Assembly: GCA_905183005.1 (NCBI GenBank)
Contig: CAJJDO010000112.1
Location: 199,385 to 263,384 of the forward strand
Origin: Paramecium pentaurelia
Lineage: Eukaryota; Ciliophora; Oligohymenophorea; Peniculida; Parameciidae
Reading direction: 5' to 3'
DNA length: 64,000 nt
A program made the position numbers and the translations under genes. This document shows, piece after piece, positions 38,887 through 50,379 of this stretch. Position 1 is the stretch's first letter, and each line of letters starts with the position of its first letter. A model generated the notes under the pieces. It was not told the origin of the DNA and did not search any database. It worked only from the letters and a program-made list of their open reading frames with translations.

Positions 38887-39646
38887 ATGTCTTTGACAAG
38901 TGATCCATTCTCTAGAAGCATAGTTTCAACAACAATTCCAATAGAGGATCTTAAATTCGTGTATTCTGTACCTCAAATAGTTGATCCTGATCCTTTGACA
39001 TGCATAGTAGAATAAAGTACCTAATTTGAAAGTTAAATGAGCAGCACATGAAGAGGGAGCTATTTATGTGGGAGGATATGAAGGAGCCAAAGATCTTGAA
39101 ACCTTAAAACGATTAAAGATTAGAGCTGTTTTAACTGCAAGTCAAGAGACAGCTGTTTAATATTCTGATCTTATTGTTTAATTTCATCATGTGATATAAG
39201 CACATGATAAAGATGATTACAATATATTACAATTTGCTGATTAGACTTTTGATTTTATAGAACGTCATAGAAAGCATACGAATATATTAGTTCATTGTTT
39301 TTTGGGAATTAGTAGATCACCTACTATTGTTGCGGCATATTTAATGCGCAAAAATAATATGAATATGGAGAAAGCTTTATGGAAATTAAAATCGAAACGT
39401 AGATAGGTAAATCCAAATTCAGGCTTTTTGAAATAATTACTCAATTACGAAAAATTATTATAACAATAACAGTAATAATAATAATAACAATAACTATAAA
39501 AACCAAAAAGCATTTTCAAAATGGTTCGATAATAAGCTGCACCTTAAACTCAAATGCTTCCTCAAAGTAGAATTCTTCCTATGGATAGTAGAGTTATATT
39601 TTAGAAGCAGCCTTCGCAATATATTCCATAACCATATTATAAATGA
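38887..39646 (+). CDS. Dual-specificity protein phosphatase
   Basis: 244 residues with one 25-nt intron (gtacct...aatgag near 39.03 kb) that removes an in-frame TGA, giving 245 codons. The P-loop signature HCxxGxSRS is present as HCFLGISRS with the nucleophile at Cys129. It is followed by the AYLM helix and the NPNSGF motif (Asn-Pro-Asn after the P-loop) of atypical dual-specificity phosphatases. Upstream, GAIYVGGYEGAKD and RAVLTAS match the domain start. The general acid is probably in the VIQAHDKDDYNI loop. A Gln-rich run and a polar tail end the protein. It should dephosphorylate Ser/Thr/Tyr substrates. The next gene begins 9 nt after its stop, in the same frame. Confidence 0.92.
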
Positions 39647-39655
39647 AATTATATT

Positions 39656-40408
39656 ATGAATAATATTAATGAATTCATAACTTATAGAAGCAGAAGTCAT
39701 TATTCTCCTTCATAATTATCATCTAGTTCACCTCTTTTGAATTAGTAATATGATGAGTTTGTTAACAAGATATATGGTAAAACAAGATAAATAAAAATAC
39801 ATCATCTCATTCCTAAATAAACCAATAAAGTTTTTGAATTAATAATTCCATAATATGAAGATGCTATTTACAAAAAAATGGATGATTATATAAAAAATGA
39901 AAAGCTTAGTAGAAGAGAAACACGAATTCAAGAAAGAATCATAGAAAAAGAGGTCATTTAATAATATAAGGATAAATAATAAACATATAAATAATTGATT
40001 CCTGATTAGAATTACATCAAAATATTAAGGTCTTGTCAAAATTATATACCAAAATTTAAATTTGACAGATTCAATAGTCCTAATAATGATGAAAATAATG
40101 AAAAATTATTACTCAAGGCTAGTGAATTACTTTAATAAAGATAATAGAGACATTATATTTATAAATAACAATTAGAATATGAAAGGAAGAAGAATAAAAA
40201 TTTATTAAAATAAAATTATTATTAAGAAACTACTTAACGTATACTCAGTCCTCTAAAGTTAAGAAATATAGATTAAATTATACAAAAATGTAAAGAATAA
40301 AATGATGGTTGTAATACAGAAATAAAAGAGATTAATAAAAATAAATAATAATTAAATAAAAATTATTAATTTATAAAAGACTAATATAATGATATATTCA
40401 ATTAATGA
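39656..40408 (+). CDS. Polar coiled-coil protein directly behind the phosphatase
   Basis: 250 residues, intronless. The N-terminus (MNNINEFITYRSRSHYSPS) is Ser rich; the remainder is helical and charged with many TAA/TAG glutamines. No recognised domain. Only 9 nt separate its ATG from the phosphatase TGA, and the two frames are the same, so either these are two very close genes or the phosphatase has a C-terminal extension reached by TGA readthrough. Its own stop (40406-40408) overlaps the stop end of the convergent methionyl-tRNA synthetase. Confidence 0.65.
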
Positions 40409-41781
40409 TGAATCTTTTTAATCTTAAATCTTACTCTAAATCTACTGTTACTTAAACATTATTATTTTAAGGAAATTCTTTAAATTATGGTGTTATGATA
40501 TTAGGAGTTTAAACATATATATTTAATATTTATTAAGTCATTGATATTAAAATGCAAATAAAACTTAGAAATTATTCTTTTTTAAATTAATCTTGCATTT
40601 TCCATGGTTAATTTTTATCTATTAATGTATTTATGAGTACAAAAATCTTTTATAATTCTAAATAACCTTCTATAAATTAATTCTTATCTAAAAATGCTTT
40701 AGTATTTTTATGCAATTCTATAAATGATTATTTTGTTTATAATAATTGATCATCCAATAAATGTTATTATAATAATAGTAGATTTGGTGATATTATCTTT
40801 GGTCTAAATAATCTAAATAAAATATTATTAAATTGATCTATGTAAGTATTCCAACACTTCTCTAATTTATTCTCTTCAAATGAAACATCCATATTTTATG
40901 GTCCTTAAGTTAGGAAATATAATCTAATTTGATTTTAGTTGTATTTTTTTAATAATTAGAATGGATCTATCACATTTCCAAGAGACTTAGACATTTTCAT
41001 CTTAATTATAATATATTATATTTACATTATTTCTTATCCAATGATTATGCACTATCAATTCAGTTGTAGATTGATTATTAATTCCTTTTAAAAAACAAGG
41101 CCAATATAAAGCATGAAATCTAACTATATCTTTACCTATAACATGCATATAATGATGTTACTCTTCTTATAAATAACCTAATAAAGCATCCAACCATACA
41201 TAAATTAATTAATTATTATCATTAGGAACCTCAATTCCCCAATAATATCTTTGTTTAGGTCTGCTAATACAAATACTATTTATTATTAATTATTTTAGTT
41301 CATTTTAATATCTAGATGGTGAATTTTTAATACAAGTTTCAAGATAATCTTTATCAACTTTGAAAAAATAATTATCTTCTTCCAAATATTAATCAGTTTT
41401 ATGATTCACAAATGATTCTTCAACTTAACAATAATATCCTTTATAAGTATCCTTAATAATAAATCCATTATTTTAAAGCACATTCCAATTCTTTTACACT
41501 TTTATGATATGCTGTGGATCAGTGGTTCTTACAAATTAATCATACTTAATAAATGAATTAGCTAATTATTTGAATTGATCTGAAATTGAATCACAATATT
41601 ATTAGAGTGGTTGATGTTTAGCACTTCTGTAGACTTTTAATCCATGTTCATCAGTTCCTGTCAACAATTTTACAGATTTATACTTAGCAATGGCATCTGC
41701 ATAAATCATTGAATAGAGATGACCAATATGTGGTTATGCATTCACATAAAACAAAGGTGTAGTTATTATTTATTTTATCAT
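40398..41781 (-). CDS. Methionyl-tRNA synthetase, organellar/bacterial type
   Basis: 452 residues with one 25-nt intron (gtaaat...aattaag near 41.0 kb), exactly 453 codons. Class I signatures are clear: ITTPLFYVNAQPHIGH with HIGH at 18-21, TGTDEHGLKV, ISRPKQRYYWGIEVP, YVWLDALLGY and KMSKSLGN shortly after the intron. The anticodon-binding helical domain includes FLTQGPQNMDVSFEE and the terminal helices. There is no C-terminal EMAP or dimerisation extension. This compact form fits mitochondrial MetRS, which charges initiator and elongator tRNA-Met. No targeting peptide precedes the catalytic fold from this ATG, and the ATG overlaps the stop of the upstream gene. Confidence 0.93.
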
Positions 41782-42914
41782 AAAAAAATTAAATAAATTT
41801 TATATAATTATAATATACATAATCCTAACCATCCTATTTATATACTTATTATGTTGATCAAAATCTATGATTAATGCAACCATAAATTTAATCCAAACAT
41901 TATCCATGATAATAGGATCATTAATTTTGTTAACACATTAGTTCTATCATCTTTTAATACAACTATCAAAACAATCATTAACAAAGATAATTCAAATAAT
42001 ACATTAAAAAAAATGTTACTAAATGAAGCTAAAATAATTCCAAATATATAAGGTATGATACTTGATTATCTTTCTTAAGGTTAAGGATTTTATTAACAAT
42101 CCTAACTCTATAATTCTAAAGGTTTATGATAATAATCTGGAACTCCAATTGTATATGTATTATGTGATGGCTCTTATCTACTCTAATTTTACTATCCATC
42201 ATTTAATTCATTTGAAATTTCATTATTATTTTAAGGAATCTTTATTTATCTCAAGTCTTGCAATTACAAAGAATAATCTTCTAATTCATCTTCGAATTTC
42301 TTAATATATGATATTACTAAATTACGAGCCTAATTTAATTATAGAGTCAATAACTTCTAATCTAAGACTTTAATTTCATATGTAATTTCTATTTCTAATA
42401 ATTCTCCATTCTCTTTTTAAGTCAGTAATTCAGTAACATTTTTATTAAACTATAAAGAATATGTTGGTATCACAATAGTAGTGTTCATCTAATTTTAAGT
42501 ATTTGTATTCAAAGCAAGTAGAATACTATCACCAACATCTAAAATATCTATAGTTTGATTAATTTAGAATTGTAAATTATAACTTGGTTTGAAATCACTT
42601 TCATATTCATAATAATCCTCTATCTTCATATAAAATGCAAAAGATCCTACCATAAACTTGTTGTGCACTTACAAATTCAATACTGATGCTGAATGTAGAG
42701 TTAATCTCATTGGAATCCTATGATTATTATTATTAATTAATGGAGTATTTTTCAATCTTTCATCTATTGATACTAAATTATCCTATTCTTCTTGTAATTG
42801 TTATTTTGAATTAGCTATTTTTTGGCTCAATAATTAAATTGCCTCTTTGTATACCTTCTCAAACTAAGGAAGTGTGCATTGTTTATGCTATAATACTAAT
42901 TCAGGTGTTTACAT
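41778..42914 (-). CDS. Membrane protein with coiled-coil N-terminus and C-terminal hydrophobic helices
   Basis: 378 residues, one uninterrupted frame (379 codons). Residues 1-60 are a Gln/Glu coiled coil, 70-250 a beta-rich polar region (HRIPMRLTLHSASVLNL, MVGSFAFYMKIEDYYEYE), and 250-290 a Pro/Gln-rich linker. The last 95 residues contain three hydrophobic helices (IPYIFGIILASFSNIFF, LLMIVLIVVL, LMILLSWIMFGLNLWL, and a fourth weaker one). Unknown family; it may be an ER or organelle membrane protein with a large cytosolic domain. Its TGA overlaps the MetRS ATG as ATGA. Confidence 0.7.
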
Positions 42915-43379
42915 CTTGCAAACATTTATTATACAATTAACTTATCAATTGGCGATCGATAGCTATATTGGAATGGTTTTACAGTAAGTCAATAAGTTCT
43001 TGCTGTTAATATGAATGCATTATTTATTTAATTTGCAATATATTTTTTATTTATATTTATATTGAAAATTATTTATTCTAATCTATATCAATCACCTAAA
43101 ATTATTATTTACTCTAATTCTAATTTTCATTCAATAATACTATAATACTAACTTACATTTAACATTTATTATCATTTAAATTATCAAATCAAATTCATAA
43201 AAGTGAAATAGAGTTCTTTTTATGTATAATTAACTTTATGTTATCTAATAGTTTGTAACACACTACAAATTTGATTTGTTATAATAGTATTTAGAATAAT
43301 TTTATTTATTTTTAATAACCCATAATAAATGAATTAGAATGTTTGGCAAAATAACTATTATTAAATTCTATTCTTTGCA
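42915..43379. other. Intergenic, A/T rich
   Basis: No coding frame or structured element was recognised in this 465-base spacer. Confidence 0.45.
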
Positions 43380-43385
43380 TATATA

Positions 43386-43500
43386 TGAGATTGCCACAGT
43401 TTAATTTCCTCAATATGAACTCAAACTGTCCATCTCGTAAATACAATAAAGATCTTACTAAATAGGTTACAAATTTCGATTAAAAAAATGAGATATTTGT
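43386..43500 (+). pseudogene. Isolated coding-like exon fragment
   Basis: A short island of less A/T-biased DNA encodes MRLPQFNFLNMNSNCPSRK and, further on, QVTNFDQKNEIFVPQ, ending at a good intron donor (GTAAGAAATATTC). No convincing continuation exists; the following 550 bases are extremely A/T rich. It may be a gene remnant, perhaps related to the decayed locus at 44.1 kb. Confidence 0.3.
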
Positions 43501-44070
43501 GCCGCAAGTAAGAAATATTCTTTTTTTATTATTATTAAGGATATATTCATAAGAGAAATAATAAAATATCATTAAATATATAATTTTATATTTAATACAT
43601 TTTAAAATAAAAACATGATAATCTATAATATAATTGAGTATTATTTATAAGAATATAAGATAACTTTATATGAATTTATAAAACAATAAATGTAACTCAT
43701 TATTCATTATTGTTTACTATTAATGATATAGTATATAAATAAATTATATTCTTATTCTCTTATTTTAAAATTGCAATAGTTAATATAGTTGCAAATATTA
43801 GAAATATTATAAGTAGATGTAATAATTTAATTTTCTTTATGTTTCAATTATTGATAATTATGTGATATAATATTAATTTTTATTAATAATTAGAGTAATA
43901 TATGGATGGATAAGATATATATTGATATATAAATAGGATGTTTATTAATTAAAGATTAAGTACTAAAAATTAGATATATATATGAATTATAATTGTATAT
44001 CATTTACTTTATTGGCTTTATTATTTATCGACTTCTTAATATTAATAACTAAATTTCAATAATTATTACT
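43501..44070. other. Extremely A/T-rich stretch between two gene remnants
   Basis: About 570 bases of A/T-dominated sequence with no coding character. It could be ordinary intergenic DNA or an unexcised germline segment (see findings); the sequence alone does not decide. Confidence 0.4.
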
Positions 44071-44960
44071 TATTAATGGTTTCAATAGTATCAAAATTAA
44101 GGGTACCTCCAATTTGAATTCCTTTGCCTGAAAATTCTTAAAAATGTTAAACTGGTAATTCGGATTAATATGAAGAATTAACTTATAAATTTTATGTCAT
44201 AATAAAGAAATCTGATCTGGATTTAAAGCATCTAAATAGAAAACTATTTTCTAATTTTTGAATAAATTGCTATTGAATTAAAATGATATTATTATACTTG
44301 ACTAGGTCTCAATATCATATAATTGAAGAAATAAGTTTCAACACATAGTAATATAAAAGCTGCGGTAATATCATAGCTTTAACTTATTAATTATCCAAAA
44401 ATAAAAAGAAAATATGGAGTGTATTTGGCAGAAAAAATACAAGGACATAAGAAAATTGTTCGAAATGAATCTGGATTTTTAAAACACCTAAGATAATAAT
44501 GATTTTTACTCTAAACTAACGAAAACAAAATACACATTCCATAAACCAAATGAAGGTATATATATTTTATTTGTTATTATGGAAATAATTAAGAATATAA
44601 CCTAATTAGAGAGAAGAAATACTTGAATCATGAAACTTTTGAAAAAGAAATCAATTAGGAATACAACTGTTCCAAGGTTTTTTTCTACATCTGAAAGATT
44701 CTTACACATAAAATAAGGTACTAGTATTAATCCAAGTTTTTCTATTAGTTATAAAATATTATATTACATTCTATAAATTGAGTAAAGAACAATCTCCATA
44801 TTTGATATTTATATAATACCTTAAATGGAAAATCCATAAAATATATTGAAAAGATGTCTTTAAATAAAAAATTAATCAAATAGACATTTAGAGTAATTAT
44901 TGTCAATAATTTGATTCCAAAGGGAGCTTGACTAATGAAATCCTATACTCCTTATAATCC
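44071..44960 (+). pseudogene. Decayed protein-coding gene, family not recognised
   Basis: Coding-like peptides occur in different frames with TGA codons and frame breaks between them: YEELTYKFYVIIKKSDLDLK, WQKKYKDIRKLFEMNLDF, YSKLTKTKYTFHKPNE, KKYLNHETFEKEINQEYN. Short introns of the usual kind do not repair it. The polar composition and Gln as TAA/TAG match real genes of the window. I call it a pseudogene; an unrecognised multi-intron gene is the alternative. Confidence 0.5.
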
Positions 44961-45158
44961 TTATTGGAAAAATTGAACAATCATGATTGGTATTATGATA
45001 TAATTAATAGTAATTTATATATAAGATATTTAGATATATATATAACAGTTTAATATAAAATTATATAATTAATCAGTTCTTCTACTCACTAAAAAATTAA
45101 TTAATTTTTATTTTTTATGTAATCTATTTAAAGTAACAGTAATTCAATACAACCAACA

Positions 45159-46434
45159 ATGGGAAGAGATAGATATGGACATTCTCTTTCAGTTGCATTA
45201 CCAATTTCACCAGTGAAGAAACTAGATATAACAAATGTGACATTAAGAAAATATGATCGTTATACAGGGAATACAGAAACTATAGCATGGGAAAAACATT
45301 TGTTATGCGAAATAGGAGTAAGTGATTGTTCCATTGTTTAAGGATGAAGATTTGAACTTCATAAAAGATTTTTACTTAGAAGGGAAATTATACAACGATG
45401 ATGAATTTTACTTTAGGTACATAGATTCAATCAGAAGTAAATACTTAGCTGGTGCAAAAGAAGCTTATGCATTAGCCAAAGATATATGTAAATAATTGGT
45501 TGCAGAAGATCTAATAAAAACTTAGAGATTAATTAAGAATCGTAAATAAGTGACTTAAAGAATTAGATAAACATTAGGAACCTATAAATAAACAAAGAAC
45601 GAAGATATTTTGAGATGGGTATTAATTTGTATTTACTTAAATTAGAAAACTGGAATAAAGAAGTTATTTCATGAAATGAGAGATGCAATTTAGCATATTT
45701 TAGATGCAGGTGGAGAGAAGGAATTCTTTAGATTAGAAGAATTAATAAAATAGAAATAACATATAACAGAGGATTTTTTGAAGGGACTTCCAAATAGGAA
45801 CATTTAAGAAATTAATAAATATTTATAATCAATAAGATTATTTTTATCAAAGAAAACAGATGAATATTAATAACATAAATTAGAACTTGGAGATGATTTT
45901 CATTTTGATGAAAAAACTATTAGAGAAATGTCTAGATCTTCTTTGGAAGACACTGCCTCATGTTATTCAGACAAATTAACTGAGATTAGAGCCCATTCTA
46001 AGAGAGAGAAATAGAAGGAAGCTGAAAGGAAAATAGAAAAATTTTATGATCTAAATTAATTAAAAAATAAATGGAAGAATACTAATATCGATTAATTAAA
46101 AGGAACAATTAGAAGAGTGTTAGTGAAAGAAACATTATCTGAAGCAGAACATATTCGTGCAAGGGCTTATAGATTAGAATAAGAAAAAAAAGGAATTTAA
46201 ATTTTAAAGATAGAATAACCAAAGAAGAGTAAATTAACAGCTTAACAAAGAATATAAGATAGAAAGGAAAAAAAAGATAAAAGATCAGTAGCAGAATAAT
46301 AAAAGAAGCATACCTTAACTAGGGAAGAAATGAAAACAGAATAATTGAAATAAGAGTTTTTTACTAAGTATAATCCAAAATCTAGTATTGGAGAACAATT
46401 TAGTGCTGCTGTTGGATATAATAATTTATTTTGA
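45159..46434 (+). CDS. Charged helical protein of unknown function
   Basis: 416 residues with one 25-nt intron (gtaagt...tttaag near 45.32 kb), exactly 417 codons. The N-terminus MGRDRYGHSLSVALPISPVK is followed by a compact helical region (DEDLNFIKDFYLEGKLYNDD, RYIDSIRSKYLAGAKEAYAL) and then long charged helices up to SSIGEQFSAAVGYNNLF at the end. There is no signal peptide or membrane helix. Codon use and length look healthy, in contrast to the decayed DNA on both sides. Family not recognised. Confidence 0.8.
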
Positions 46435-46637
46435 ATCATAATAATACAACTTTTAAAATAACATAAAATTTATAAACTACTTCAAACCTTTTCTTTAACT
46501 TTCATGATTTTAAGATACATCAAATATACATCTTTGGTTGACCATCAAATCTTAGAATGTTAAATAAATAGAAATACTATGCTTTAATTTGATTACTAAT
46601 ATTATTATTTGAGGTTTCACTTTAATTTACTTAATCA

Positions 46638-47857
46638 ATGAATTTATCACAATAATATGTAAAGCAGAACCAACCCTATTATCCTTATCCTCAGATATCT
46701 AAATGTTTAATGCAAATGTAAAATAATATATCAATATTGAATTTAGACTTTCCCTTTATTAAATTATAAATTTACTATAGCTATTTCTCCCACAAAGAGT
46801 GTAGGTTAATTAAATTAAAAATTAGAAAAAATATTACAATAATACCATATTTCAATCTCTCAATTTGTAAATAATATTTCTTTTTTATTCCAGTGATTAC
46901 TTAATTCAATTAAATAAACCCTTTCAAAACTATAAATAAACAAACAATTGTGAAGTCAAAGGTTATCCTGTATCAACTTCAACAATTTTTAAATAATATT
47001 ATAGTATCCCCTAAATTAAGATGTCTGGCTTGTGAAGAATGAGCTCATTAAAATAAATATCAAATTAAAAAACACAGAATTATTTAATGTTGAATATATA
47101 TTAGTAGAACACTATATAGCTCTTGATTATAGATTATCTAATTTCACTAGAAATTAATTTAAAATTTTGACATTTTTAATCACATTAAGATGTATATGAT
47201 AAATCTTTATTTATTATTGTGGTTTCTAACATAAACCCAGTTATTATTAATCTTAAGAATCCAATATAATTTTTAATAATTATTAGAAAATGATAAAGAT
47301 ATTTGTAAAATAACTGAAGTTATCATAAATGGTGATATGATCTCTGTTTATTGTTAAAGATATCAAATCCATAAATTACCAACAATCCAAATTCTTAATT
47401 TTTTAAGAGTTCTTAAAATGAAATAATATAAAATTTAGACATAATGATAAATAAAATAAATATTTGTAAGAAATTAATAAAATCAAATAGATTATTATAT
47501 AAATTTATAACTCTTATTATACATTATACTTAATCTGTTCATTCAATTTAGTAATGAATTGGAAAATAACAATATAAAAATTAATAATATCGAGTTTATT
47601 AAACACTTTTTACTAAATATCATAAAATAGTCATAAATATACAACTTCTAACTTAGAATATTAACATAAAATGTTTATTTCATAAGATAAAACAATTTTT
47701 GATGAAAGAATAATTGAATTATTAGATTAACAAACTATAACTGTCATTACAAAAATAAATAGGGCAATTGAATATTTCCCAAGTTTCCAAATCACTTGGC
47801 TTTTTAGATAACAAAGACGAAGATATCAATGAACCAATACCAATATTACCTAAATGA
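46638..47857 (+). CDS. Unresolved locus, gene or recent pseudogene
   Basis: Coding-like peptides appear in all three plus frames: MNLSQQYVKQNQPYYPYPQI at the start, KGYPVSTSTIFKQYYSIP, DVYDKSLFIIVVSNINPVII, NDKDICKITEVIINGDMISV, and a convincing C-terminus GQLNISQVSKSLGFLDNKDE ending at TGA 47855-47857. I could not find a set of 20-32 nt introns that connects them all. It may be a gene with several introns or a decaying copy. No family recognised; boundaries are approximate. Confidence 0.35.
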
Positions 47858-47994
47858 TATTGCAATTCATTACTTATTTTATTTTAATTAAAATAATTTT
47901 GATTAATCATAAAAGAGTTTATTTAGCAATTTTGTATAATATAATCAGTAAGAAATTAGATAGATATTTTTAATAATAACATGTATTCATAGAT

Positions 47995-48509
47995 TCAAGT
48001 TAGACACTTCTGAATGTGCTAGAGGAAGGTTTCAGTTAAGGAAATGATTTCTGGAGATAGATTAATAGAATGAATTAGCTAATTTAATTCATCAAGTTTT
48101 TCATTAGGTTTTTAAGACATAGTTTCTTATTCAATTTTTATATCACAACCCCTAAGATATATATTTTAAATTACATTTTGCATATGTCTTTTTGTTTATC
48201 TCTCAAGTGTTTGTAATACCTATTTTTTACCATACTATATGATTTGTTAGGAAAGAATGGAGCAATTTTCATGAATTTAGGTCCTAAATCATGAACTAAT
48301 TTAAGGATTCGGTCATCCTCTTCTTAAGTAAATTAAGAAAAGGATTGGCTTTTACCCTATTACTCCTTCTACTTATTTTTCTTTTTTTATTTTCGATTGA
48401 TATTGTATTAAATCCTCTTTTAAACAGATTTATTCGTGTAATCTCTATTGGCATAAAAACCAAATTTTTTAATCGATGAACTTCTTCTTTCTCTCTTCTG
48501 TTGATTCAT
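47995..48509 (-). CDS. Myb/SANT-domain DNA-binding protein
   Basis: 163 residues with one 23-nt intron (gtaatt...tcttag near 48.16 kb), exactly 164 codons. The first 55 residues are very basic (KKKNKQKEQQGKSQ). A single Myb/SANT repeat spans about 58-105: FTQEEDDRILKLVHDLG, then FMKIAPFFPNKSYSMVKNRY, with the tryptophans replaced by other hydrophobics as in many divergent SANT repeats. A short acidic helical tail follows. Single-repeat proteins of this kind occur in transcription (for example TFIIIB or snRNA-activating complexes) and telomere or chromatin factors; which one this is cannot be said. Confidence 0.8.
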
Positions 48510-49216
48510 AATATAAATAATAATGGAAAATAAATTTTAGATTTGAATGGTGCTCCAGAATTAAGATTTTGTTTATTTAAACCATCCAGAACACTTTTTT
48601 AATTTATAAAAAAATTACAATTAATCAAATTTCTGAAGCATAAATTATCTTGAATATCAAATGTTAATAACATTAGGATTAACTTGATTATACATTTTAT
48701 ATCGTATGTTTTTTTAAATACTCATTACTGTTTAGTTAAATTCAATATGCTTTTATTTATTCTACAAAGCAATAATAACAATAGAATTTACAAAAAGTTG
48801 AATAGTTCTATATAAAGTATTTCAACTTAAAAATACATATTAAATGTATATATATATTCTTAATTCTGTAAAATATATAAATATTAGATTTTCAATAGAA
48901 AATGTAATATTTGTATAATCAAACTAATGGAAAAATTACCAATTTTTACCTTTTTTTTATATTTCTACTTATGTTTTAAAGTACTTTATCCATCAATTAA
49001 TTCTGATATTCTTATTGTTCATAATATATTTTAGAATATACACTATATAAATTCTTCACCATTTTTGGGGAATAATTATTCTTATTAATTTGATTTTAAT
49101 AAAATTACATATTTAAAGACTATAGAAATGCGTTAATATTTATTAAATATTTTATTGACTTGAAATAATTGGATAATTATTATATATTTTAAATAAATGT
49201 GATGATATTAATTTAA
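48510..49216. other. A/T-rich spacer
   Basis: About 700 bases between two minus-strand genes. Homopolymer-rich, no coding frame with normal composition, no repeat or RNA seen. It should contain the promoter of the SANT gene on its left edge. Confidence 0.5.
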
Positions 49217-50355
49217 TCAAAAAGTTTAGATGTCATTTATTAATTTATCAATGACTTTTTATAAATTATTCTTTTTTATAGAGATATTACTATTTAATAT
49301 GAAACTCTTAATGCTATTATTATTACTTAATTAAGTAAAGTATTCTCTTTAAAATAATCTTTTATCAAATGTTAATACATTTAGTGGTCCTAAGGGTTCA
49401 CTTTATTTTTAAACATGTCCCCATAAATGTTTATATTTAAGTAATGCATCTTTAAATCTAATAGGATGAAATTCTAAATTTTTAGGTTCAACTAATTTTT
49501 CTAATTCAAAATCATCCTCACTGTCAGTATCAATTTAACCTATAGATTATTTTTATCGAATATTATATTCAATCATCCTAACAATAGCTTATCGAATCTT
49601 ATTTTATATTGGCATAGGTTCACCATCCATAAATTTTTCATGAAAAGCCTTTGCTAATTATTATTCTTTTGTGTAATAAAATATTTTGCCTATTTAATCA
49701 TATGTATTTAATTCATAATTAGATTCATTAAAAAATAATGTATATTTAATGAGTTTTTTAGAATAATTTAATGCCTTCCTAAAATCTTGAATCAAAAGTG
49801 AGAGTTCTACTAGATGTTTATATGCAATAATTTTATAACGATAAACTCGATTTGAATTGCAAAATACTAAGTATTTTTACCAAATTAAGATTGCTTTATC
49901 GTATTGAAACTGCTTTTCTAAAATGTATGCATAAGTAAAAACGGCGACATTGTACAAATTGCCTATTTTAGATTGTCTTAGATATCTTGGATTGACATAA
50001 TAAATCAATACTTCAGAACAAAAGTAAATCTTTCTTCTAAATCATTTATATCATTTAAATCAATTTGAGACAAAATTTTCAAAGATTATTATTTCCTATT
50101 AGCATATGGAGAATTATCATCATCATTAATTTTAAAGAATTTATCATGATCCCTTAGAAAATTATAATCCTCTTGATAAATAGATAAAACTTTATTTTCT
50201 TTCTTTTTTACTTAAGGAAGAGTAGTCTATGCCCAGTTCCCAACAGTTCCTAGTGTTGATTCATCAACTTTTTTAAGTGATAACATTGAAGTTGCCCTAG
50301 TTGATCTACTAAATTAACTATGCTTAGTCTTGGGATTGAATTAATTTATTTTCAT
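49217..50355 (-). CDS. Helical-repeat (TPR-like) protein, unknown function
   Basis: 367 residues with one 35-nt intron (gtctca...atttag near 50.06 kb), exactly 368 codons. Residues 1-110 are Ser/Lys rich (STRATSMLSLKKVDESTLG). Residues 115-260 show paired amphipathic helices in TPR style (GNLYNVAVFTYAYILEKQFQ, YDKAILIWQKYLVFC, HLVELSLLIQDFRKALNY). An acidic patch (DTDSEDDFELE) and a C-terminal helical region follow. Its ATG lies 24 nt behind the TGA of the upstream gene, in the same frame. Likely a scaffold protein; no family named. Confidence 0.7.
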
Positions 50356-50379
50356 TTATAATAAAGTATTTGATATTGA

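Noticed and set aside
45159..45341. 60-residue ORF ending at a TAA
   Set aside because: Only the first exon of the 416-residue gene: a 25-nt intron follows and the TAA lies inside it. Most short standard-code ORFs in this window are such pieces or wrong-frame shadows.
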